Source of the DNA: Acetobacteraceae bacterium
Lineage (GTDB): Bacteria > Pseudomonadota > Alphaproteobacteria > Acetobacterales > Acetobacteraceae
Assembly: GCA_024280945.1 (NCBI GenBank)
Contig: JAMXLO010000031.1
Location: 1-64,000, forward strand
Reading direction: 5' to 3'
Length of the DNA stretch: 64,000 nucleotides
The stretch's first letter is position 1. Each line of letters opens with the position of its first letter. The position numbers were made by a program, and so were the translations under genes. Shown one piece after another: positions 49,660 to 60,976 of the stretch. Under the pieces are notes generated by a model. The model ran no database searches. It was given only the letters and a program-made list of their open reading frames with translations, and had not been told where the DNA came from.

Positions 49660-51348
49660 TTATGATCTGCCTGGCGTCTCGTAGATCAGCACAGTGTCCC
49701 AGAACGCGCACTTATGCGCCGTGGCAAATTCGGTGGCAGTGATCGGCGTCAATCCGGTCACGTTCTGCGCAAGGTAAACCTCGGAGCCTTTGCTGTAACG
49801 CGGCCAGGGTCTGTCGCCCTTAAGGTTTGGGTTGCCGGTGTACATGAAGTCTGTCCAGGCAGCCACCAACTGCCCGGAAAGCATACGTTCCTCCTTGTTG
49901 AGGCTGTGCTGGATGCCCAGCGGGCCACCGTGCCAGTCAGGGAACAGGAACTGAATGTCGATCGTGTGCGCCGCACCATGGTCGAAATGCACCGCGGGGA
50001 AGTACCAGGGCGCCTTGCGATATCTGAATTCGTAAGCATAGAGCGGCACGTATGCCGACACATGATTGTTCAGATATGGGTGCCGGCATACGTTCGCATC
50101 GGTGGCGATGGCGGTCCACGCAGCCCCAGGTGTCGCATAGGCGCTGAGTGGATACTGCTGCATGACCTTGGTCGGTGTGCCGTCCGGATAATTGGGCGGC
50201 CCATTACCAGGACCGGCGGGACCGCCATATGTCGTCTTCACAAGATTGGTGAAACGCTCGACCGTCATTGGCCCGAAGAACAGTTCGTCGATGCTGGCGG
50301 TAAAGGCTCCTTCGTCGGCAACCGGTCCGTTCATGATCGGCATCCGATTGAACTTGCCGGTGCTCCACGCGGCGTCACCCGACATCGGCAGGATCTTGCC
50401 ATCCACCATCAGGCCGTTGACGTACGGCCCATTGGCCGCGGCGGTACCCTGTAACGACAGGATCTTGTCCACCGACAAGGCCCGCAGGCAGGAAGCAGCC
50501 TGTGCACTGCTGTCCGCACCGCATCCGGCAGCCTTGGCAAAGTCGGCGCCGCGCTGCTCGGCCAGGGCCAGCGGAGCAACGGTGAGCAACGGACCGCTCT
50601 GGAAAATAGCGCGGTGGAACAGACCGGCGCTCGCAGGTGAAATCACCGCGGCTGCGGTACTTGTCGAGCCTGCCGACTGGCCACCCAGCGTGACATTGCC
50701 TGGATCGCCACCGAACGCCGCGATATTGCGCTGTATCCAGCGCAGCGCTTCCTGCTGGTCCATCAGCCCGTAATTGCCGAAGTCATGGCCCTCCGCGTCG
50801 AGCGCGGGATGACCGAGATAACCCAACAGCCCAAGCCGATAGTTGAGTGTGACAACCACGGTCGGACCGGCCGGTCCACCGTTGACGAGAGCGCTTGCGT
50901 CATAGTCGTTGCTCTCGCCATCAAACAATCCGCCACCATGGATCCAAAGCAATACGGGCAGCTTCTTCCCATTGCCGCGGCCATTGGTGCGCGTCGTAAA
51001 CACGTTGAGGTAAAGACAGTCCTCGGTGACGCTGACCGGACCGGCGAATACGCCAAGTTCGGTGATCTGTGGACAGGTATTGCCGAACTTCGTGGCCTTC
51101 AGCGTTTCTGTCCATGCCGCGTGCGACTTGGGTGGCTGCCAACGCAGGTCGCCGACAGGAGGCGAGGCATACGGAATGCCGAGGAATTCGCTGATGCCGT
51201 TCTTGACGACCCCCTGAACCGGACCTTCGGCTGTGTGAACGACAGGTCCACCCTTGTCCGCGGCGAGCACCGGCTGTTGCGTTCCAGCCATCGCGCAAAA
51301 AAGCAATAAGGCTCCCGCTTGCCAAAGCTTGCGTCCGCTCTTGGTCAT
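49660..51348 (-). CDS. Carboxylesterase, type B (alpha/beta hydrolase)
   Basis: The 562-residue esterase has a Sec signal (MTKSGRKLWQAGALLLFCAM, cleaved near AADK), so it acts in the periplasm or outside. The nucleophile is the Ser of GGQSAGS near residue 218; the acid is the Glu of VADEGAF near 345; the His is in FDHGAAHTIDIQF near 455. The oxyanion-hole run WIHGGGLFDG is present. Cysteine pairs (NTCPQITE with EDCLYL) match the disulfide seen in this family. The natural ester substrate is unknown. Confidence 0.9.
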   Translation of the reverse strand: MTKSGRKLWQAGALLLFCAMAGTQQPVLAADKGGPVVHTAEGPVQGVVKNGISEFLGIPYASPPVGDLRWQPPKSHAAWTETLKATKFGNTCPQITELGVFAGPVSVTEDCLYLNVFTTRTNGRGNGKKLPVLLWIHGGGLFDGESNDYDASALVNGGPAGPTVVVTLNYRLGLLGYLGHPALDAEGHDFGNYGLMDQQEALRWIQRNIAAFGGDPGNVTLGGQSAGSTSTAAAVISPASAGLFHRAIFQSGPLLTVAPLALAEQRGADFAKAAGCGADSSAQAASCLRALSVDKILSLQGTAAANGPYVNGLMVDGKILPMSGDAAWSTGKFNRMPIMNGPVADEGAFTASIDELFFGPMTVERFTNLVKTTYGGPAGPGNGPPNYPDGTPTKVMQQYPLSAYATPGAAWTAIATDANVCRHPYLNNHVSAYVPLYAYEFRYRKAPWYFPAVHFDHGAAHTIDIQFLFPDWHGGPLGIQHSLNKEERMLSGQLVAAWTDFMYTGNPNLKGDRPWPRYSKGSEVYLAQNVTGLTPITATEFATAHKCAFWDTVLIYETPGRS

Positions 51349-51379
51349 TTCTCCATCCCCGGTTTAGTGACTAGGCGCC

Positions 51380-51760
51380 TCTTCCCGTAAAAGCTGCGCG
51401 CGGTTGGCTCACCTGGCAAGAGCCGCCGTGTCGGAGATGCTGTCCGGTCTCGAAGTGCGGTCGCTCGCCGGTCATTCCACAGCTAGCCGGTCTTCGGCAC
51501 TTGGCCATGCACTGGTGAGGAGGATGGTGTTCCCGTGCAACAAGGTCAGTGCGGACCGCCTGACGAAGTGGTTTCGTCAATCGCGTGGCGCCGCATGGCC
51601 AGCACGAACGGCTGGTGAAACAGAGCTGATGCCGGTCGGATCGGTGGCGCGAATGGCGGTTAGCAGCCGGACACTTGATCGCGTGCGCAACAGCGGGGAT
51701 ATGCAGAACGGCGTCTGCGTCCATCGTGAACGCCGAAGGCTGGAGTTCTGTGGCGGCTGA
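51380..51760 (+). pseudogene. Degraded 3' half of an enoyl-CoA hydratase
   Basis: The last 60 residues (NKVSADRLTKWF...ARMAVSSRTLDRVRNSGDMQNGVCVHRERRRLEFCGG) align with the C terminus of the intact hydratase at 48818 (SKVSAQRAYEVG...ERMVAISQTLGRVRNSEDMQ). The upstream part is scrambled by indels, and a stretch of about 90 bases present in the intact gene is missing. It is not identical enough to be a recent duplication. The ribosome site of the next gene lies just past its stop. Confidence 0.8.
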
Positions 51761-51770
51761 GGAGATGACT

Positions 51771-52217
51771 ATGACAGTCCATCCAGACGACATCGCAGGC
51801 GTCACCGCCTGGTTCGACACGCTCGCTGCGCATGTGCGAGACGTGGACTTCATCGGCGCACGACCGATCTTTGCACCTGACATGATTGCGTTCGGCACCT
51901 TCACCGACTTCATGACCGGTCGCGATGCAGCCGAACAGCAGCAGTGGCGGAATGTCTGGCCGCACATCGACGAGTTCCGTTTCCGCCCCGATATACGTGC
52001 CATCGTCTCGCCCGACAGGTTGCAGGCCGTCGGCATGGGCATCTTCGATTCGACCGGCTATCGCCAGGATCGCACGCCGTATGATCGGCTGGGACGCGCA
52101 ACCATCGTGCTCGTCCGCGATCGCGTCGGTGCACCGTGGCTTGCGCAGCATACGCATCTCTCGCTGTTCCGCGACGTCCCGACACGCAGCTTCAGATCGA
52201 AGCCGGAAAAGCGCTGA
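51771..52217 (+). CDS. SnoaL/NTF2-like protein
   Basis: The 148-residue product is assigned from the ATG at 51771, which has GAGGAG six bases upstream; the ATG at 51765 is within that site. TAWFDTLAAHVRDVDFIGARPIFAPDMIAFGTF and the final RATIVLVRDRVGAPWLAQHTHLSLF are the helix and beta-sheet ends of a cone-shaped NTF2-like fold. In that family ligand-binding or isomerase proteins are common. It is followed 31 bases later by an SDR gene on the same strand, so a paired enzyme role is possible. Confidence 0.75.
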   Translation: MTVHPDDIAGVTAWFDTLAAHVRDVDFIGARPIFAPDMIAFGTFTDFMTGRDAAEQQQWRNVWPHIDEFRFRPDIRAIVSPDRLQAVGMGIFDSTGYRQDRTPYDRLGRATIVLVRDRVGAPWLAQHTHLSLFRDVPTRSFRSKPEKR

Positions 52218-52248
52218 GCACCACACTCCTCCGGAAGGAAGCCCAACC

Positions 52249-53016
52249 GTGACCGAACCGACCAGGCCGCTCGCCGGCCGCACCGCACTGATCACCGGCT
52301 CCGGCCAGAATATCGGCCGCGCCATCGCACTGGCGTACGCGCGCCTTGGAGCAAACGTGGTGGTGAACGGCCACCGCAATCAGTCCGCCATCGACGGTGT
52401 CGCGGCGGAAGCGCGCGCGCTCGGCGTCGGCGCGCTTGCTGTGCTCGCCGATGTCGCCGATCCCGCAGCGGTGCAGGCGATGGTGGACCAGGCCGCCGCA
52501 ACTTTCGGCGGCGTGGACATTTCGGTGTCCAACGCCTCGGTGCGACTGCACACGCCATTCCTCGATATCTCGCTCGAGGAGTGGCAGCGCATCATGAACT
52601 CCAACCTCAACGCGTCGTTCTATCTCGCGCGGGCGGTGATCCCCGGTATGAAGCAGCACAATTGGGGGCGCATCATTCATATCTCCGGCCGCGACGGCTT
52701 CATGCCCATTCCCAACCGCGTGCACAACATCACCTGCAAGGCTGGCGTCTATGCCATGGCGAAGGCGCTGGCGATCGAGTTCGGCCCGTTCGGTATCACC
52801 TGCAATACCGTGTCGCCCGGGCTGATCGATACCACCCGCGACTGGACACAGTACCCACAGTTCCGCGACGGCTACGGCGAACGTGTGAAGGAGATCCCGG
52901 TCCGCCGCGTCGGCCACGTCGATGAGATCGCGGCTGCCTGCACCTATTTGGCAAGCGACGTCGCGGGGTTCGTGACCGGCCAGGTGCTGCACGTCAATGG
53001 CGGCGACATGATGTAA
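52249..53016 (+). CDS. SDR family protein lacking the catalytic tyrosine
   Basis: The 255-residue protein starts with GTG after GGAAGGAA. Its cofactor motif is TGSGQNIGRAIALAYARLGA, with NAS in place of NNAG. The catalytic Ser is present (IIHISGRDG), but the Tyr-x3-Lys position reads NITCK, so Asn replaces Tyr. The fold is otherwise complete to the C-terminal VTGQVLHVNGGDMM. Either the reaction uses another acid/base, or the protein is a binding partner. Its 3' end overlaps the convergent MFS gene by 23 bases. Confidence 0.85.
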   Translation: MTEPTRPLAGRTALITGSGQNIGRAIALAYARLGANVVVNGHRNQSAIDGVAAEARALGVGALAVLADVADPAAVQAMVDQAAATFGGVDISVSNASVRLHTPFLDISLEEWQRIMNSNLNASFYLARAVIPGMKQHNWGRIIHISGRDGFMPIPNRVHNITCKAGVYAMAKALAIEFGPFGITCNTVSPGLIDTTRDWTQYPQFRDGYGERVKEIPVRRVGHVDEIAAACTYLASDVAGFVTGQVLHVNGGDMM

Positions 53017-54154
53017 GGCGTGCGTCGCGCAGCAGCCACCCGCTCACGGCGACGCACAGTTGCAGCAACATCAGCAGCAGGAACGCCGCCGACAGGCTCG
53101 CGCCCTGTGCGATGAAGCCGATCAGCGCCGGCCCGACGAGGATGCCGGCGTAGCCCAACGTGGTGACGGCCGAGACCGCAGCATGTTCGGGCATGGCACT
53201 CTGACGACCGACGCTCGTGTACAGCACCGGCACGATATTGGCGCATCCGGCGCCGATCAGACCGAAGCCGAGCAGTACCAGCGGCCATGACATGGCGAAT
53301 GTCGCCAGCGCGAACCCGAGTGCTGCACAGAGCCCACCCAGCACGACGACGGCCGGGCCGCCGAACCGTGCCACAACACCGTCGCCGGTCAGCCTGCCGA
53401 TGGTCATGGTCGCCGAGAAAGCGGCATAGCCCAGCCCGGCATAGGCTGTTGCCATACCCGATACCGACGTCAGGAATACCGCGCTCCAATCCAGCATTGC
53501 GCCTTCCGCCAGGAAGGCCACGAAGCAGAGCGCGCCGATGAACAACACGATGCCGCGCGGCATGGCGAAGCCCGGAGCGTCACTCTGGCTGCCATAGGCC
53601 AGCAAATGCGGCTGCGCCAGCGCAATCACCGCAACGATGATGGCGACGACGCCCAGGGTGGCGACCAGCGGCGACGCGCCGATGCCCAGTGCCAATGCGA
53701 CGCTGGCCGCGCCCGCGATGCCGCCAACGCTGAACAGGCCGTGGAACCCCGACATCATCGCTCGTCCGCTGGCGCGCTCGACGATGATCGCCTGGATGTT
53801 CATCGTGACGTCGAGCGATCCGAGCGCGCCGCCAAACATCAGCAGCGCGCCCGCCAGAGCGGCCGGATGGACCAGCACCGCCAGCAGCGGCAGGCTGACG
53901 CAGAGCGGCACCGTGGAAGCGATGATGACGCGACGGCAGCCGAACCGCGCGGCCAGAGCGCCCGCAAGCGACATGGTGACGATCGAGCCGGCGCCCAGGC
54001 ACAGCAGCAGCACTCCCAGGCCGTACGCACCGATGCCGCTGCGCGCCTGCGCGTACGGCACCAGTGGCGCCCAGGCCGACATGCCAAAACCGACCACGAA
54101 GAACACGAGGCGCGTGGCCGTCTGCTCACGGCTGCCTGTGTCCGCAGATGTCAT
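52994..54154 (-). CDS. MFS transporter (YbjJ-like)
   Basis: The 386-residue protein has 12 predicted helices with the inter-helix motif GALAARFGCRRVI after helix 2. Typical stretches are GFGMSAWAPLVPYAQ, MMSGFHGLFSVGGIAGA and PVLYTSVGRQSAMP. It starts at 54154; the frame continues upstream without family-like sequence. It resembles YbjJ/fucose-permease-like members of unknown substrate. It overlaps the SDR gene tail to tail, and nothing else suggests its cargo. Confidence 0.88.
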   Translation of the reverse strand: MTSADTGSREQTATRLVFFVVGFGMSAWAPLVPYAQARSGIGAYGLGVLLLCLGAGSIVTMSLAGALAARFGCRRVIIASTVPLCVSLPLLAVLVHPAALAGALLMFGGALGSLDVTMNIQAIIVERASGRAMMSGFHGLFSVGGIAGAASVALALGIGASPLVATLGVVAIIVAVIALAQPHLLAYGSQSDAPGFAMPRGIVLFIGALCFVAFLAEGAMLDWSAVFLTSVSGMATAYAGLGYAAFSATMTIGRLTGDGVVARFGGPAVVVLGGLCAALGFALATFAMSWPLVLLGFGLIGAGCANIVPVLYTSVGRQSAMPEHAAVSAVTTLGYAGILVGPALIGFIAQGASLSAAFLLLMLLQLCVAVSGWLLRDARLTSCRRH

Positions 54155-54332
54155 GCGGGAAAGCAGTGCGACGGCTACGCTGCCAGGGCGCCTCGCGCGC
54201 AAACCGAGCTTCCGCAGTCGTTGATTACGTGAGATCAAGCCGCGGACTTCGCCATCCCCGCACGCCATCGACAGTCACCTGAGGAGCGTCGCTCGACAGC
54301 GATATGATCACCTGAACACCTCGGCGGCGGTC

Positions 54333-55847
54333 TCAACGCGGTGCGTCCGCGATCTCGATGAGCGTGCAGTCCGCGTCGCAGCTTTGGGCTGCCACTCGCC
54401 AGGCCCTACCAGTGATTGACTTGGCTTGCTCCAGACAGCGGCCCACCGCCGCATCGACACATAGGCTGCGGGCGCGTTCCCCATGCGATTCTATTCGTCC
54501 TATCTCGCGCAGGATATTGGCACGGTTACTGGGTGCGCGATCTTCCTCGATCCCGAATGCAAACCCGTGGCGATCCAGTATAAAGACAGTCGGATAGACG
54601 GACCAGTAGCTGCCGGCGACCAGGCTGACATCCAGCCGCTGCGCCTCCGCCACGAAGCGGGCAACATGGTCGAACATCGGGAAGCTGTCGAGACTTCGCC
54701 AGGGTGCAACGAGAAGAACTGGGCAGGCAGCAAGCAGCACCACCAGGGCAGCGGCCCGCACGCTGGTGCGGCACCCTATCAGCAGAACCATTATGGGTGC
54801 CGTAAGGACAAGCATTGCGGCGAAGGTGACAGGGTAGAAATATCGAAAATGCCAGCCATTTGCGGCCACCCAGGCATTTTCCGCGAATAGTCCAAACCAA
54901 ACCAGAGCCACGCCCGCGCACAAGACTATCAACAACCAACGTGGCCGAACTCCGAAAAGCGGACGGGTCGCTATGAAGAGTGCTGCAGCGGTCGAGAGAG
55001 TGGCGCCGGCGAGCAGTGGTCCCCGGGCGAAGCCGAGGCCGAGAGAGCGCCAGGCGCCATTCAAATTGGCCCACACATCGGTCAAGGCGAACTCCCCATA
55101 TGAAGGTCCGGGGAAGCGCATTCCGATCAGCAGCCAAGATCCACAAGCCAACACCGACAACACGAATGCCAGGATCGCTTGGCGACGGACCTCCCGCCAG
55201 AAGATGAACGCTATCACGCAGACCACACTCGTCAGGAGTACCAAGCTCGGATTGAGGCCCCCGCCGAGCCACATCGCGACTGCCGCTGCCGTGATCGTGA
55301 GTGCGCTCAACCGGGCTGGCCGCAGCACGGCAACCAACCCTCCGCCCATCAATAGGCCGGACAGCCCATATGGCTGCCCCTCGGTGACGAAGACGTGCAC
55401 CGCGTACCGGCTGGCTATCGCAAAGAACGTGAATAGCAGTGCCACAAAACAGAGCCAGGCATCTAGTCGACGCTCGCTGCGCATTACCAGTCGCGCCATA
55501 ATGCAGCCGAACAATGCGACCAAACCGATGAAGCCGGCCCCGAATAGAAATATCTGCACGGCGAGGTTTGTATCGGGCCACGGCACTGGTCTGGCCAGCA
55601 GTGGCACCAGGTTGATGAGGCGGTTCTGTCCCCAGATGAACAGTGTCAGTCGCTGTAGCGACATCACCGTCAGTAGCGGCGTGTCGGCATTCATGTAGGC
55701 CGGACCGGCATACATCAGACACATCGGCACCAGGACAACAGCGATGAGCGCCACCAGCACGCAATCTGTCCCTCGCACCAACGGGGGGACGAGAGGATCT
55801 TGGCGTGCCGACAGCACTAGCTTTGCGGCTCCATCACTGGATGTCAT
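54333..55847 (-). CDS. Polytopic membrane protein of unknown function
   Basis: The 504-residue product has about ten hydrophobic segments between residues 27 and 390, followed by a soluble tail of about 110 residues with four cysteines (SLCVDAAVGRC, AQSCDADCTL) that would suit disulfides in the periplasm. The layout, multi-helix body then small extracytoplasmic domain, resembles GT-C-type glycosyltransferases, and an acidic Asp in MYAGPAYMNADTPLL lies in the first loop as in those enzymes. I could not match a named family. Confidence 0.65.
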   Translation of the reverse strand: MTSSDGAAKLVLSARQDPLVPPLVRGTDCVLVALIAVVLVPMCLMYAGPAYMNADTPLLTVMSLQRLTLFIWGQNRLINLVPLLARPVPWPDTNLAVQIFLFGAGFIGLVALFGCIMARLVMRSERRLDAWLCFVALLFTFFAIASRYAVHVFVTEGQPYGLSGLLMGGGLVAVLRPARLSALTITAAAVAMWLGGGLNPSLVLLTSVVCVIAFIFWREVRRQAILAFVLSVLACGSWLLIGMRFPGPSYGEFALTDVWANLNGAWRSLGLGFARGPLLAGATLSTAAALFIATRPLFGVRPRWLLIVLCAGVALVWFGLFAENAWVAANGWHFRYFYPVTFAAMLVLTAPIMVLLIGCRTSVRAAALVVLLAACPVLLVAPWRSLDSFPMFDHVARFVAEAQRLDVSLVAGSYWSVYPTVFILDRHGFAFGIEEDRAPSNRANILREIGRIESHGERARSLCVDAAVGRCLEQAKSITGRAWRVAAQSCDADCTLIEIADAPR

Positions 55848-55938
55848 GTGCCAATTATCGGGAAGATATTTCGGCTTCTCAGCCGCGGAATCTTGAGCGC
55901 CACATCGCGCTGTCTCATGGCGCCGCCCTGCCGCAGGA

Positions 55939-58584
<2,646 letters not shown>

Positions 58585-58700
58585 GGTGGTCAGATGGGTT
58601 CCCGGTTCGCGGAGCGGAAGAACATGAGGTAGCGCGAGACCCACCCGGAGTCACGCCAGCCCGGGGTCATGCCAGGGCGGCCGCTTCCCTATACGAACGC

Positions 58701-58728
58701 TTGACGTTCATAACGCGGGGCGTACATA
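58701..58728 (+). promoter_or_regulatory. Predicted sigma-70 promoter of higBA
   Basis: TTGACG at 58701 and TACATA at 58723 are 16 bases apart. The predicted transcript would begin within a few bases of the higB ATG at 58739, so the mRNA may be nearly leaderless. GAACG and CGTTC (58695-58709) form a small inverted repeat overlapping the -35 box, a plausible HigA operator. Confidence 0.45.
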
Positions 58729-58738
58729 TGCACATGCG

Positions 58739-59038
58739 ATGATCCGTTCGTTCGCTGACCCGGACGCCGAGGCGCTGTTCCGTGATCGCTTTGCCCGACG
58801 GATCGGAGCGGACCGACAGCGTGTTGCCCAACGCAGGCTGCGGCAATTGCACGACGCCGAGACCTTGCGCGATCTGGCTGCACCGCCGGGCAACCGCCTG
58901 GAACCAGCGCAGCGCGATCGGTCGGAACAGCACAGCATCCGCATCAGCGACCAGTGGCGCATTTGCTTCGTATGGACCGACAGCGGACCCCAGGACGTCG
59001 AGATCGTGGATTCTCATCGAGGCCGACGGCATGCGTGA
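58739..59038 (+). CDS. higB: HigB-type toxin of a toxin-antitoxin pair
   Basis: The 99-residue protein is a RelE/HigB-fold mRNA interferase expected to cut mRNA on the ribosome. IRSFADPDAEALFRD is the usual start. The C-terminal QWRICFVWTDSGPQDVEIVDSHRG carries the Arg and Trp of the family's active-site strand. It lies upstream of the antitoxin gene, the higBA order, and overlaps it by eight bases. No ribosome site is seen before the ATG. Confidence 0.9.
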   Translation: MIRSFADPDAEALFRDRFARRIGADRQRVAQRRLRQLHDAETLRDLAAPPGNRLEPAQRDRSEQHSIRISDQWRICFVWTDSGPQDVEIVDSHRGRRHA

Positions 59039-59324
59039 CCTGCCACCCATTCACCCAGGTGAACAATTGCGAGAAGAGTTCCTGAAGCCGCTGGGCCTCA
59101 CCGCGTATCGCTTGGCCAAGGGTCTCAATGTGCCGATCACCCGGATCCAGGCGATTATCAGCGAACGCCGGGCGATCACCGGCGATACCGCGCTGCGTCT
59201 CGCACGCTATTTCGGGACCACGCCAGAGTTCTGGCTGAACATGCAGCGCGATTTCGAACTGGAGCAGGCGGCGGAGGCGCTGGGCGAGAGGCTTGCAGCC
59301 GAGGTTAAGCCGCGGGCTGCCTGA
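59031..59324 (+). CDS. higA: HigA-type antitoxin (XRE family)
   Basis: The 97-residue product starts with MRDLPPIHPGEQLREEFLKPLG, the conserved HigA front. The helix-turn-helix lies at about residues 25-60 (AYRLAKGLNVPITRIQAIISERRAITGDTALRLARYFG). FFGTTPEFWLNMQ-type sequence follows, here GTTPEFWLNMQRDFE. It would bind HigB and repress the operon promoter. The reading overlaps the toxin stop by eight bases. Confidence 0.92.
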   Translation: MRDLPPIHPGEQLREEFLKPLGLTAYRLAKGLNVPITRIQAIISERRAITGDTALRLARYFGTTPEFWLNMQRDFELEQAAEALGERLAAEVKPRAA

Positions 59325-59507
59325 GCCTTGCGCTCCTTGACACCGAGAGCGATGCTCTCGGTCTACCCTTCGCCTCCCCAAGCCTTCCTCAAAGCCGTCT
59401 CAACCGTGCTGCTGCTCGGCTGCATCGCTCATTGCATACGAGTTCGATGACCAACTTTTTTGCGAAGGGAGGGCTTCAGGGATAACGTCGCCAAAGGAGA
59501 TACGGCA

Positions 59508-60065
59508 ATGAAAAAGAGCACGCTGATCTACCTGAGTGTTCCCGCATCGATCGTCATTCTGGCGACCGGTGCCGCTATTTCCGCTCAGGACAAGTACACC
59601 GTCAAAGTGCCAGGCGGGCTCGCGTTCTCCGAGTTCAGGGGATACGAGGATTGGGCGGTCATCGCGATCAGCGAGAACGGCGGCAAGTTCGCGGCGATCA
59701 TGGGGAATCCGGCGATGATCGACGCCTACAGGCAAGGCATCCCCGACAACGGCAAGCCATTCCCCGACGGCGCCAGGATGGCGAAAGTTCATTGGAACCC
59801 GAAAATACAGGCGACCTACCCCGGTCAGCCGAAGGTGCCGGGTGCCCAGCATGACGTCGATTTCATGGTGAAGGACAGCAAGAGGTTTGCGGACAGCGGC
59901 GGATGGGGATGGGCTGCATTCGAGTACGACGCGGCATCCGACACATTCAGGCCCGCGACAACGGCGGACAGTCCGCCGCAGGAAAACGACGCGAAGTGCG
60001 GATTCGCATGCCACACAGTGGTGCAGAAACGCGACTACGTTTTCACAGAGTACGGAAAGAGGTAA
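59508..60065 (+). CDS. Cytochrome P460-like haem protein
   Basis: The 185-residue protein has a signal or anchor (residues 4-26) after AAAGGAGA. The P460 fold is indicated by FSEFRGYEDWAVIAISE, IDAYRQGIPDNGKPFPDGARMAKVHWNPK and GGWGWAAFEYD. The haem attachment is CGFACH (Cys164, Cys168, His169), with three residues between the cysteines rather than two. The lysine in RMAKVHW could be the haem cross-link of P460 enzymes. Family members oxidise hydroxylamine or bind NO. Confidence 0.8.
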   Translation: MKKSTLIYLSVPASIVILATGAAISAQDKYTVKVPGGLAFSEFRGYEDWAVIAISENGGKFAAIMGNPAMIDAYRQGIPDNGKPFPDGARMAKVHWNPKIQATYPGQPKVPGAQHDVDFMVKDSKRFADSGGWGWAAFEYDAASDTFRPATTADSPPQENDAKCGFACHTVVQKRDYVFTEYGKR

Positions 60066-60082
60066 GTATCCGCTGGCGCGAG

Positions 60083-60102
60083 CTGACAACGATCGTTGGC
60101 AG
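60083..60102. terminator. Imperfect 20-base palindrome after the P460 gene
   Basis: CTGACAACGATCGTTGGCAG has one mismatched pair. It lies 18 bases past the stop. No T-run follows. The remaining 60103-60338 shows no gene; an ATG at 60297 in frame with the next gene lacks a good ribosome site. Confidence 0.35.
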
Positions 60103-60338
60103 AGACGCCGATACGATCTGTCGATGACCAACTCCGCCTGTTTCTCTGTCCAACGAGGCGCGGCCCAAAGACGTCCGGGCCATCGCCATTCACCCCACCT
60201 CTCTATCCCGACTGTGGCTTGCTGCGAGGCGAGCAGTATCGCCGTGCGTTACCTGGCAGCAGGAGAGAAGAGATATGATATGAATTGGGCGGCTGAATGA
60301 CTACGCCGCCGAAGGCCGGAATCAAGGAAGGACCAATC

Positions 60339-60710
60339 ATGCAGATCCGCACGCTTGCCGAGGCGATCTCCCAGTACGGACGTGAGGCCTATCTTCTCAC
60401 CGTCGCGAAAGATGGTCCACACACCAGCAATGTCACGGTTGAGCTTCGCGGCGGCTGCATCGGCTGCACGCTTGGTGCATCCGCCGCCAGGAACATCGCG
60501 CAGGTGCCCAACGTGTCGTTGTTCTGGCCACCCACAGAGCCCGGCGGCTATGCCTTGATCGTCAATGGCACGGCTGAGAGCGAGCAGCGGTCGACGGGGG
60601 TGACGACGGCAGAGATCACACTGACGAAATCGGTGTTGCATCGTCCAGGCGCCAGGCCCGACGACAGCGACGGGCCGTGCGCGTCCGACTGTCGCCGTCT
60701 GGCGCGGTGA
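60339..60710 (+). CDS. Pyridoxamine-5'-phosphate-oxidase-like protein
   Basis: The 123-residue product starts at 60339 after AAGGAAGGA. It has the split-barrel pattern of FMN- or F420-binding proteins: QYGREAYLLTVAKDGPHTSNVTVELRGG, then NIAQVPNVSLFWPPTEPGGYALIVNGTAE. Two cysteines in the loop GGCIGCTLG are unusual. Ligand and reaction are open. It follows the P460-like gene in the same direction, with a 273-base gap. Confidence 0.75.
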   Translation: MQIRTLAEAISQYGREAYLLTVAKDGPHTSNVTVELRGGCIGCTLGASAARNIAQVPNVSLFWPPTEPGGYALIVNGTAESEQRSTGVTTAEITLTKSVLHRPGARPDDSDGPCASDCRRLAR

Positions 60711-60731
60711 CCTGTCGCACGGCAGGTGACC
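60706..60731. terminator. Hairpin after the PNPOx-like gene
   Basis: GGTGACCTG and CAGGTGACC form a nine-base stem with one mismatch and a loop whose own ends, CG and CG, can also pair. No T-run follows. 60732-60976 otherwise shows no supportable gene. Confidence 0.35.
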
Positions 60732-60976
60732 GGGCTGCAATCGGCTAACGTGAGGTCTCCTGACAGCGAGACGGACGCCCGGCGCTATCGTCGCAGCCGG
60801 TTACACCCTTTCTGCCATCAGGCGAACTTCAGGTTCAGGAAACTGGCCGCTTCTCGTGTTGCAGATGTAAGCGATTCGCCGCCGCCGGAAATCATTGCGT
60901 AATTGCCGCGCCGAACCATGCGAAGCGCGAGAGCCAGTGCCGGTCGCACTGGATATCCCTGCGCGATGGAGACGGC

